This document shows, in pieces, positions 1 through 5,791 of a stretch of DNA of 5,791 bases. The notes below the pieces were generated by a model. It was not told the origin of the DNA, ran no database searches, and saw only the letters and a list, made by a program, of their open reading frames with translations. Position 1 is the stretch's first letter; every line of letters starts with the position of its first letter. A program made the position numbers and the translations under genes. Source of the stretch: Acidobacteriota bacterium (GTDB lineage Bacteria; Acidobacteriota; Thermoanaerobaculia; UBA5066); assembly GCA_016789625.1 (NCBI GenBank), contig JAEUQS010000537.1, positions 1 to 5,791 of the forward strand. Direction: 5' to 3'.

Positions 1-168
1 AACATCGCGACTCCGGTCGACGCGGCCAACATCGCCCGCGTCGTGGCGCTCCGCGCGGGGGTTCCAAAGTAAAAGCCCGCGCACTCGGTTTAGCGCAACT
101 GCGCCTCGGGCATCGAGAGCGTCGTCCAGGCCGCGCGCCTCATCCAGACGGGTGAAGCCGAGGTCGTC
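1..168 (+). pseudogene. 5' part of thiolase gene, interrupted by two in-frame stops
   Basis: Frame 1 from the first base reads as the N-terminal half of a thiolase: NIATPVDAANIARVVALRAG, then VPK, a TAA stop (70-72), KPAHSV, a TAG stop (91-93), and RNCASGIESVVQAARLIQ onward. The RNCASG segment is the classic active-site block, and its cysteine codon (100-102) encodes the acyl-accepting nucleophile. The frame and spacing match thiolases on both sides of the stops, so these are substitutions and not a frameshift. Judged by family length, roughly 60-70 residues of the N-terminus lie upstream of the window. If the stops are real, translation ends at 72 and the downstream part can only be made from a new start. 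If they are base-call errors, this segment and 169-1092 are one intact gene. I cannot tell which from sequence alone. Identity as thiolase is secure; pseudogene status is not. Confidence 0.7.
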
Positions 169-1092
169 GTGGCGGGCGGCGTCGAGAACATGACGAAGAT
201 CCCGTTCCTCTACCGCGACAGCGTGAAGGACGTTCTCACCGCGGCGGGCATGGCCCGCACGACGGGCGACCGGCTCAAGGCCTTCTCGAAGATGCCCTGG
301 GCCCAGCTCCTGAACCCCGTCATCGGGTTGAAGGAAGGCCTCGGCGACCCCGTCTGCGATCTGAACATGGGGGAGACCGCCGAGATCCTCGCGAAGGAAG
401 GAAAGATCACGCGGGAGCAGCAGGACGCGTTCGCGCTGCGCTCTCACCAGCGGGCGACTGCCAGCCGGGCCAAGCTCGCTGAGGAGATCGTGGCGGTCCC
501 AACGCCTCCGAAGTTCGACAAGGTGACGACGCAGGACAACGGCGTCCGCGAGAACCAGACGGCCGAAGCCCTCGCGAAGCTGAAGCCTTTCTTCGACCGG
601 CGCTACGGCAGCGTCACGGCGGGCAACTCGTCACAGATCACCGACGGCGGCGCGGCCGTCGTCGTCGCCTCGGAAGACTTCGTGAAGGCCCACGGACTGC
701 CGGTCCTCGGCCGCGTCGCGTCGTGGGGCTTCGCCGGGCTCGAGCCCGAGCGCATGGGGCTCGGCCCGTCGCGGTCCACGCCCGTCGCGCTGAAGAAGGC
801 CGGCCTCTCCATGGACCAGATCGGCCTCGTCGAGATGAACGAGGCGTTCGCGGCGCAGGTCCTCGCGAACCTCCGCGCGTTCGAGCGGGATTCGGCGCTG
901 GGCGAGATTTCCGAAGACATCCTGAACGTCAACGGCGGCGCCATCGCGCTCGGGCACCCCGTGGGCTGCTCGGGCACCCGGCTCATCCTCACGCTGCTCC
1001 TCGAGATGCGCCGCCGCAAGGTCGCGCACGGCCTCGCCACGCTGTGCATCGGCGGGGGCCAGGGCGCGTCGATCATCCTGGAGGCCCGCTGA
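169..1092 (+). CDS. fadI: 3-ketoacyl-CoA thiolase (acetyl-CoA C-acyltransferase), FadI-like, main body
   Basis: This is the remainder of the thiolase, which cleaves 3-ketoacyl-CoA with CoA to give acetyl-CoA and a shortened acyl-CoA, the last step of beta-oxidation. The visible signatures are the NEAF block (NEAFAAQ, Asn codon 838-840), GGAIALGHPVGCSGTR with the catalytic His at 955-957, and the C-terminal LCIGGGQGAS with the second catalytic Cys at 1045-1047. The long loop with ARTTGDRLKAFSKMP, followed by MGETAE and ITREQQDAFALRSHQRA, resembles the FadI/mitochondrial trifunctional beta-subunit branch more than short acetyl-CoA acetyltransferases. Position 169 (GTG) is only the first start codon after the TAG at 91-93. 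It falls inside a conserved strand (VVVAGGVENM), has no convincing ribosome-binding site, and would yield a protein lacking the nucleophilic Cys (codon 100-102). The natural start therefore lies upstream of the window. The stop TGA (1090-1092) overlaps the next ATG. The fadI versus fadA assignment is an inference. Confidence 0.82.
   Translation: MAGGVENMTKIPFLYRDSVKDVLTAAGMARTTGDRLKAFSKMPWAQLLNPVIGLKEGLGDPVCDLNMGETAEILAKEGKITREQQDAFALRSHQRATASRAKLAEEIVAVPTPPKFDKVTTQDNGVRENQTAEALAKLKPFFDRRYGSVTAGNSSQITDGGAAVVVASEDFVKAHGLPVLGRVASWGFAGLEPERMGLGPSRSTPVALKKAGLSMDQIGLVEMNEAFAAQVLANLRAFERDSALGEISEDILNVNGGAIALGHPVGCSGTRLILTLLLEMRRRKVAHGLATLCIGGGQGASIILEAR
1080..1084 (+). promoter_or_regulatory. ribosome-binding site of the beta-oxidation alpha subunit
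   Basis: GGAGG lies inside the last codons of the thiolase, 7 bases before the ATG at 1092. It favours this start over the in-frame ATG at 1104, which has no purine-rich motif ahead of it. With the TGATG overlap it suggests translational coupling of beta and alpha subunits, as expected for partners made in equal amounts. Confidence 0.65.
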
Positions 1093-3296
1093 TGGGCAAC
1101 AGCATGGAGATCAGCCAGGAGATCGACCTCGCGATCGACCTCCTCGCGCCCACGGGCTCCTTCAAGCTCGAGGTCGAGAAGGACGGGCTCGCGACTCTCA
1201 CGTTCGACACGCCGGGCGAGAAGGTCAACAAGTACTCGACTCCGGTGATGAAGGAGCTCGAGAAGCTCGTCGACGACCTTTCGAAGCGGAACGACATCAA
1301 GGCGCTGATCCTGGTTTCGAAGAAGCCCGGCATCTTCATCGCCGGCGCCGACGTCAACGAGCTCGCGAGCGCGTCGAAAGACACCGACCCCGAGTTCCTC
1401 CTGCGTCCGCAGCGCGTCTTCACGCGGCTCGCGAACCTGCCGTTCATCACGGTGGCCGCCATCGACGGCGCCTGCCTGGGTGGCGGCTGCGAAACCGTGC
1501 TCGCGATGGACTACCGGCTCGCCTCCGACTCGAAGAAGGTGCAGATCGGGCTTCCCGAAGTGAAGCTCGGCATCCTGCCCGCCTGGGGCGGCTCGACCCG
1601 TCTGCCGCGGCTCGTGGGTCTCCCCACGGGCCTCGATCTCCTCCTCGCGGGCAAGGTCCTCGACGGCAAGCGCGCGCTCAAGGCCGGCCTCGTGGACGCG
1701 GTGATTCCGGCGCCGATCCTCTACGACCAGGCGAAGAAGCTCGCCCGCGAGAAGCTCGGAACGCCGAAGCGCGCCAATGCCGGAAAGGGCGGAGGTCCTG
1801 CCCGGTTCCGTAAGGCCAGGCTCGTCGAGGGGCTCCTCGAAGGTCCCCTCTCGTTCGTCGTCTTCGGCAAGGCGAAAAAGACGGTTCTGAAGGAAACGAA
1901 GGGCCGCTATCCCGCGCCGCTCGCGTGCCTCCAGGCCGTGAAGGAAGGCTGGGGCAAGCCCATCGAGTCCGGCTTCGCGGCCGAGGTGCGCAACGTCGCG
2001 CCGCTCGTGGGCACGCCCGAGATGAAGAACCTCCTCGGCCTCTTCTTCCGCATGGAGGACGTCAAGAAGGAGACCGGGGTTCCCGGGCATGTGAAGCCAC
2101 GCGAGATCCACCGCATCGGCGTGCTGGGCGCCGGCGTCATGGGCGGCGGCATCGCGCAGCTCGCGGCCGACAAGGGCTTCCCCGTGCGCATGAAGGACCT
2201 CAAGGCCGAACCGCTCGCGGGCGGCTACGCGGCCGCCGCGAAGATCTGGCTCGAGAAGGTCAAGAAGCGCCGCATGACGAAGGCCGAGTTCGCCGGGAAG
2301 ATGTCGCTTCTCTCGGGCGGCTTCGACTACTCGGGCTTCTCGTTCGCCGAGGTGACGATCGAGGCCGTCGTCGAGAAGCTGGCGGTCAAGCAGGCCGTGC
2401 TCAAGGAGTGGGAAGGGGTCGTCCCCGCGTCGGCGATCTTCGCGTCCAACACGTCGACGCTGCCGATCGGCGAGATCGCGGCCGGCGCCGCGCATCCCGA
2501 GCGCGTTGTGGGCATGCACTTCTTCAACCCCGTACACAAGATGCCGCTCGTCGAGGTGATCACGGGGCCGCACACGGCGCCCGACGTGACGGCGACGATC
2601 TTCGAGCTCGCCAAGAAGATGGGCAAGACGCCCGTCGTGGTGAAGGACGCTCCGGGCTTCCTCGTGAACCGCATCCTCGGCCCGTATCTCGCGGAAGCGG
2701 GACGCGTGCTCGCCGAGGGGAACGCGATGGAGGCGATCGACAAGGCGCTGCGCGACTTCGGCATGCCGGTGGGGCCCATCGAGCTCCTCGACGACGTAGG
2801 CATCGACGTCGCGACGAAGGGCGGCGAGACGCTCTCGGCCGCGTGGCCCGAGCGCATGCCGCTCGACGCCGCGTTCGCGAAGCTCGCGGCGTCGGGCCGG
2901 CTCGGCCGCAAGACGGGCAAGGGCTTCTACCTCTATCAGGGGGACAAGCGCACGGGACCGGACGCGAGCGTCTATTCCGAGCTCGGCATTCCGGCTCCGT
3001 CGGGCCTGAAGACCTCGGCCGCGGAGCTGGAGGCCCGGCTGCTCCTTCCGATGGTGAACGAGGCGGCGTTCTGCCTCGCCGACGGAATCGTCGCGTCGGC
3101 GGCGAAGCTGGACCTCGCCATGATCTTCGGCACGGGGTTCCCGCCGTTCCGCGGAGGGCTCACCGCCTACGCCGACACCCTGGGCATCGCCAACGTCGTT
3201 TCGGGTCTGACGCGCCTCGAGGCGCAGCACGGACCCCGCTTCCGTCCCGCCCCGCTCCTCGTCGAGATGGCGAATGCGGGGAAGACCTTCAACTGA
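1092..3296 (+). CDS. fadJ: fatty-acid oxidation complex alpha subunit: enoyl-CoA hydratase / 3-hydroxyacyl-CoA dehydrogenase
   Basis: A 734-residue bifunctional enzyme that hydrates 2-enoyl-CoA to L-3-hydroxyacyl-CoA and oxidises it with NAD+ to 3-ketoacyl-CoA. The length matches FadJ/FadB (about 710-730). A crotonase domain spans about residues 24-210, with an oxyanion-hole segment FIAGADVNEL, then GACLGGGCE with catalytic Glu134 and GLPEVKLGI with catalytic Glu156. A linker leads to the NAD-binding fold at about 340 (GVLGAGVMGGGIAQ, glycines 346, 348 and 351). The dehydrogenase active site shows SNTSTLPI (Ser452) and GMHFFNPVHKMPLVEV, with the His476/Glu488 pair spaced 12 apart as in E. coli FadB. 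The C-terminal helical repeats carry APGFLVNRIL and FGTGFPPFRGG. All key residues are present, so it should be active. It probably assembles with the upstream thiolase into a cytoplasmic trifunctional complex. The start at 1092 is supported by GGAGG and by overlap with the thiolase stop. FadJ and FadB cannot be separated with certainty; Bacillus FadN is less likely because its domains are in the opposite order. Confidence 0.93.
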   Translation: MGNSMEISQEIDLAIDLLAPTGSFKLEVEKDGLATLTFDTPGEKVNKYSTPVMKELEKLVDDLSKRNDIKALILVSKKPGIFIAGADVNELASASKDTDPEFLLRPQRVFTRLANLPFITVAAIDGACLGGGCETVLAMDYRLASDSKKVQIGLPEVKLGILPAWGGSTRLPRLVGLPTGLDLLLAGKVLDGKRALKAGLVDAVIPAPILYDQAKKLAREKLGTPKRANAGKGGGPARFRKARLVEGLLEGPLSFVVFGKAKKTVLKETKGRYPAPLACLQAVKEGWGKPIESGFAAEVRNVAPLVGTPEMKNLLGLFFRMEDVKKETGVPGHVKPREIHRIGVLGAGVMGGGIAQLAADKGFPVRMKDLKAEPLAGGYAAAAKIWLEKVKKRRMTKAEFAGKMSLLSGGFDYSGFSFAEVTIEAVVEKLAVKQAVLKEWEGVVPASAIFASNTSTLPIGEIAAGAAHPERVVGMHFFNPVHKMPLVEVITGPHTAPDVTATIFELAKKMGKTPVVVKDAPGFLVNRILGPYLAEAGRVLAEGNAMEAIDKALRDFGMPVGPIELLDDVGIDVATKGGETLSAAWPERMPLDAAFAKLAASGRLGRKTGKGFYLYQGDKRTGPDASVYSELGIPAPSGLKTSAAELEARLLLPMVNEAAFCLADGIVASAAKLDLAMIFGTGFPPFRGGLTAYADTLGIANVVSGLTRLEAQHGPRFRPAPLLVEMANAGKTFN

Positions 3297-3304
3297 GGAC
3301 CGCG

Positions 3305-3310
3305 AAGGAG
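3305..3310 (+). promoter_or_regulatory. ribosome-binding site of the acyl-CoA dehydrogenase
   Basis: AAGGAG sits in the 20-base gap after the alpha-subunit stop, 6 bases before the ATG at 3317. It fixes the start, which matters because this reading frame stays open far upstream, inside the preceding gene. The gap is too short for a separate promoter or terminator, so the two genes are probably co-transcribed. Confidence 0.75.
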
Positions 3311-3316
3311 CATCCC

Positions 3317-5089
3317 ATGGCATCGGACAACGCCGCCGGCACCACCACCGAAAGCGAATCGTTTCTCAAGGCCCTCTACATGGGCCACATCGAGGACGAC
3401 CTGCTCTTTCCGTTCCCCGAGCCCGCCCCGGACGTGAAGGAAACGGTCGACGCGTTCGTCGACGCCTGCAAGGACTTCTACGCCGCCAACGTCGACAGCG
3501 TGAAGATCGACGCCGAGCACTTCTTCCCGCGGGACGTCGTCGCCGGCTTCGGCGCTCTGGGCGCGATGGGCATGACGATCCCCGAGGAGTACGGCGGCGC
3601 CGGCTTCGGGGCGACGGCCTACTGCCGCACGATGGAGCAGATCGGGCCGCTGGATTCCTCGGCCGCGATCGTCATCGGCGCGCACCAGTCGATCGGCCTC
3701 AAGCCGCTCCTCCTGTTCGGCACCGACGAGCAGAAGCGGAAATGGCTGCCCGACCTCGCGACCGGAAAGCTCGTCGCCGCGTTCTGTCTCACCGAGCCCG
3801 AGGCCGGCTCGGACGCGGGCTCCCTGAAGACCACGGCGATCTACGACTCTTCGACCGACGAGTACATCCTCAACGGCACCAAGCAGTGGATCTCGAACGG
3901 CGGCTTCGCCAAGTTCTTCAGTGTTTTCGCGCGCGTCCCGGGCGCCGAAGGCGAGAAGGACAAGCACAAGGAGATCATCTGCTTCGCCGTGCTCACCAAC
4001 GAGGACGGCACGCTGCCGGGCCTCACGCGCGGAGTCGAGGAGAAGAAGCTCGGCCTCTGCGGCTCGTCGACGTGCCAGATCATCTTCGAGAACTGCCGGG
4101 TGCCCGCCGCGAACGTCCTGGGCGGCAAGGGCCACGGCTTCAAGGTCGCGGTCGAGACGCTGAACACGGGACGGACGTCCCTCGGAGCGGGCTCGGTGGG
4201 GGGCTCGAAGTGGATGCTGAAGCTCGCCATCGAGCACGCCACGCAGCGCCGGCAGTTCAAGACGCGCATCGCCGACTTCGAGATCATCCGCCACAAGATC
4301 ACGAAGATGGCGGCCGAGACGTACGCGCTCGAGTCCATGGTGTATCTGACGGCCGGCCTCATCGACCGGGGCATCACCGACTATTCCATCGAGGGCGCCT
4401 GCTGCAAGGTGTTCGGCACCGAGATCCTCTGGCGGAACATCAACGAAGCGCTGCAGATCTCGGGCGGCAACGGGTTCATGAACGAGTACCCGTACGGCCG
4501 CGCGCTCCGCGACAGCCGCGTGAACATGATCTTCGAGGGCACCAACGAGATCCTGCGGCTCTTCGTGGTGCTCTCGGGCATGAAGGAAGTGGGCGACAAC
4601 CTCAAGGAGGTGCAGTCGGCCCTCAAGAGCCCGCTGGCCGAGCGCGGCATCCTCACCGAATACGCCAAGAAGCGCATGAAGGGCGTCCTCACGAAGGACA
4701 AGCTTTCCAAGGTGCACCCCTCGCTCGCCCCCGAGGCCGACCAGGTCGCGCACTACGCCGGGGTCTTCGCGAACGCCGTCGACACGCTCCTTCGCAAGCA
4801 CGGCAAGAAGGTGATCGACAAGGAGTACCAGCACGAGCGCCTGGCCGACGTCCTCATCGACCTCTACGCCCAGATCGCGACGCTGGCCCGCGTGACGCAC
4901 GCGATCGGCAAGAAGGGCGAGGAGAAGGCCCTGGGCGAGATCGAGATCGCGCGCTGGTTCTGCCACGTCGCGCGGCGCCGCATCGTGGGAAACCTCAAGT
5001 CGCTCGAGCGGAACCGCGACGAGCTGACCACGAGGATCTCCGATCGTCTCTACGAGGCCGGCGGCTATCCCTACGATCTCTGGGCGTAG
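3317..5089 (+). CDS. fadE: long-chain type acyl-CoA dehydrogenase (FAD flavoprotein, VLCAD/ACAD9/FadE-like)
   Basis: A 590-residue flavoenzyme catalysing the first step of beta-oxidation, alpha,beta-dehydrogenation of acyl-CoA, with electrons passed to electron-transfer flavoprotein (no ETF genes are in the window). The N-terminal helical domain has PEEYGGAGFG. The middle beta-domain has the FAD/substrate signature CLTEPEAGSD (157-166) and WISNGG (191-196). The C-terminal helical domain has QRRQF (310-314), QISGGNGF (from 380) and MIFEGTNEI. Glu407 in FEGTNEI aligns with the catalytic base of MCAD (Glu376) and VLCAD. After about residue 430 there is a further, mostly helical, charged stretch of about 160 residues. 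This separates VLCAD/ACAD9 and Bacillus FadE (similar total length) from the roughly 380-residue short- and medium-chain enzymes, and in mitochondrial VLCAD it helps membrane association. No signal peptide or transmembrane segment is seen. Long-chain preference is inferred from subfamily resemblance. The symbol is used in the Bacillus FadE sense, not that of the larger E. coli FadE. Confidence 0.92.
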   Translation: MASDNAAGTTTESESFLKALYMGHIEDDLLFPFPEPAPDVKETVDAFVDACKDFYAANVDSVKIDAEHFFPRDVVAGFGALGAMGMTIPEEYGGAGFGATAYCRTMEQIGPLDSSAAIVIGAHQSIGLKPLLLFGTDEQKRKWLPDLATGKLVAAFCLTEPEAGSDAGSLKTTAIYDSSTDEYILNGTKQWISNGGFAKFFSVFARVPGAEGEKDKHKEIICFAVLTNEDGTLPGLTRGVEEKKLGLCGSSTCQIIFENCRVPAANVLGGKGHGFKVAVETLNTGRTSLGAGSVGGSKWMLKLAIEHATQRRQFKTRIADFEIIRHKITKMAAETYALESMVYLTAGLIDRGITDYSIEGACCKVFGTEILWRNINEALQISGGNGFMNEYPYGRALRDSRVNMIFEGTNEILRLFVVLSGMKEVGDNLKEVQSALKSPLAERGILTEYAKKRMKGVLTKDKLSKVHPSLAPEADQVAHYAGVFANAVDTLLRKHGKKVIDKEYQHERLADVLIDLYAQIATLARVTHAIGKKGEEKALGEIEIARWFCHVARRRIVGNLKSLERNRDELTTRISDRLYEAGGYPYDLWA

Positions 5090-5090
5090 C

Positions 5091-5791
5091 GTGAAGAACG
5101 GGGGCGGGTTCGTCCGGACGATCGCCGTCCCCACACCTTTTCCGGTGGGCCCCACGAACTGTCACGTGCTGCTGCGCGACCCGCTCACGCTCGTGGACAC
5201 CGGGCCGCTCACCGAGGACGCCTGGGACGCGCTGCGCGCCGGGCTTGCCGAGGTGGGCCGCAAGGTCGAGGACGTCGAGCGGATCCTCCTGACGCACGGC
5301 CATGCCGACCACTTCGGGCTGGCGCGCCGCGTCGCCGACGTGAGCGGAGCCCAGGTCTTCGGCGGGCGTTTCGATCATCGGCACTTCAGGATGGAGCGGC
5401 CCGCGCGCCTCATTCTCGAAAAGCTGTCGCGCGCGGGCTTCGGCCTCGTGGAGCGGCTGGCCGTGATGGCTTCCGTGGCCGCGGTGGACCGCTACGCGGA
5501 CCCCCTCGAGGAGTGGGACGAGCTCTCGGGGGGCGAGGTACTTCCGGGCGACGGCTACAGAGTGCGGGTGCGCTCCTCGCCGGGGCACACGCCCGGAAGC
5601 CTGACGTTCGATGTCGAAGAAGGCGGACCGTACCTGTTCACCGGCGACACCGTGCTCCACCGCATCACCCCGAACGCCATCGTGGACGAAGACCCCGAGA
5701 AGCCCGGCGAGACGTTCCGGAGCCTCGGCCGCTACGTCGAGACGCTCGAGGTGCTCGAGCGCGAGAGCCGGGGAGCGCGGCTCCTCACCGG
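5091..5791 (+). CDS. metallo-beta-lactamase-fold hydrolase, partial (3' end beyond window)
   Basis: An open frame of 233 complete codons with no stop reaches the window edge. It is a glyoxalase II/LACTB2-like MBL-fold hydrolase. The N-terminus has the strand and loop PTPFPVGPTNCHVLL (about residues 14-28), followed by VDTG (Asp36). The metal-binding motif HGHADH lies at 69-74, the next ligand His166 is in SPGHTPGS, and the bridging Asp186 is in FTGDTV. The last expected histidine would lie beyond the window. About 90 residues separate the first motif from His166, including a helical stretch at about 103-135 that may form a substrate-pocket lid. GTG at 5091 is chosen because the conserved first strand begins within ten residues of it. 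There is no clear Shine-Dalgarno motif, and the start lies one base after the dehydrogenase TAG, which points to coupled re-initiation. Its place in a beta-oxidation operon makes a thioester (acyl-CoA) hydrolase possible, but the fold covers many substrates, including RNA and lactones, so specificity is unassigned. Confidence 0.85.
   Translation, partial: MKNGGGFVRTIAVPTPFPVGPTNCHVLLRDPLTLVDTGPLTEDAWDALRAGLAEVGRKVEDVERILLTHGHADHFGLARRVADVSGAQVFGGRFDHRHFRMERPARLILEKLSRAGFGLVERLAVMASVAAVDRYADPLEEWDELSGGEVLPGDGYRVRVRSSPGHTPGSLTFDVEEGGPYLFTGDTVLHRITPNAIVDEDPEKPGETFRSLGRYVETLEVLERESRGARLLT

Noticed and set aside
60..100. A frameshift or insertion element as the cause of the thiolase interruption
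   Set aside because: The thiolase frame and residue spacing are kept on both sides of the stops, and the other two forward frames give no thiolase-like peptide, so substitutions explain it without any insertion or deletion.
723..1091. An upstream extension of the alpha-subunit frame into the thiolase, suggesting a longer protein or a fusion
   Set aside because: This part encodes Arg/Ala/His-rich nonsense without family similarity, while the thiolase frame carries the conserved motifs. GGAGG and ATG at 1092 give the family's normal length.
1925..3316. An upstream extension of the dehydrogenase frame into the alpha-subunit gene
   Set aside because: The extension is low-complexity shadow sequence. 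The AAGGAG and ATG at 3317 give a protein of normal family length.
3297..3316. A possible terminator or promoter between the alpha subunit and the dehydrogenase
   Set aside because: Only 20 bases are available; they hold a ribosome-binding site but no inverted repeat, T-run or promoter-like hexamers.
603..3323. A 906-codon open frame on the minus strand, opposite the thiolase and alpha subunit
   Set aside because: The + strand genes carry complete catalytic motifs across this whole stretch. The antisense product is Arg/Glu/Asp/Leu-rich with no recognisable domain, as expected where G/C-biased third positions remove antisense stops.
3274..5094. A 606-codon + strand open frame overlapping the acyl-CoA dehydrogenase in another frame
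   Set aside because: Its product is an Arg-rich, low-complexity sequence typical of out-of-frame reading of GC-rich genes, and it conflicts with the dehydrogenase.
3167..5155. A 662-codon minus-strand open frame opposite the acyl-CoA dehydrogenase
   Set aside because: Same explanation: low-complexity charged composition, no motifs, fully covered by a well-supported + strand flavoenzyme.
4995..5660. A 221-codon minus-strand open frame at the right end
   Set aside because: It lies opposite the MBL gene, whose metal-binding motifs are unambiguous, and it shows no recognisable domain of its own.

Overview
The window is a dense, GC-rich, single-strand bacterial segment that reads as a fatty-acid beta-oxidation operon. 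Every supported gene is on the + strand. They are packed with overlaps or gaps of at most 20 bases, and third codon positions are strongly G/C. No RNA gene, mobile element, repeat array, CRISPR or terminator was found. The organism cannot be named from this. High GC, a FadI-type thiolase, an ECH-first FadJ-type alpha subunit and a VLCAD/Bacillus-FadE-type dehydrogenase would fit an Acidobacteriota, Myxococcota or similar environmental genome, but that is a guess.

Layout: (1) 1-1092, a 3-ketoacyl-CoA thiolase whose 5' end lies outside the window. Its frame is interrupted by two in-frame stops, TAA at 70-72 and TAG at 91-93, just ahead of the nucleophilic cysteine codon at 100-102. Homologous-looking sequence continues in the same frame on both sides. 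(2) 1092-3296, a 734-residue enoyl-CoA hydratase/3-hydroxyacyl-CoA dehydrogenase alpha subunit (FadJ/FadB type), whose ATG shares one base with the thiolase stop. (3) 3317-5089, a 590-residue acyl-CoA dehydrogenase of the long-chain type with a C-terminal extension, preceded by AAGGAG. (4) 5091 to the window edge, a metallo-beta-lactamase-fold hydrolase starting with GTG one base after the preceding stop and running off the 3' end.

Together the genes would cover one full turn of beta-oxidation. The dehydrogenase makes the 2-enoyl-CoA, the alpha subunit hydrates and oxidises it, and the thiolase releases acetyl-CoA. The same three functions are grouped in the Bacillus fadNAE operon, although the domain order of the alpha subunit differs there. 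The MBL hydrolase is probably co-transcribed, but its substrate is unknown.

The main anomaly is the doubly interrupted thiolase. It may be sequence error, a recent pseudogene or (less likely) recoding. I did not find evidence for a novel multi-gene system.
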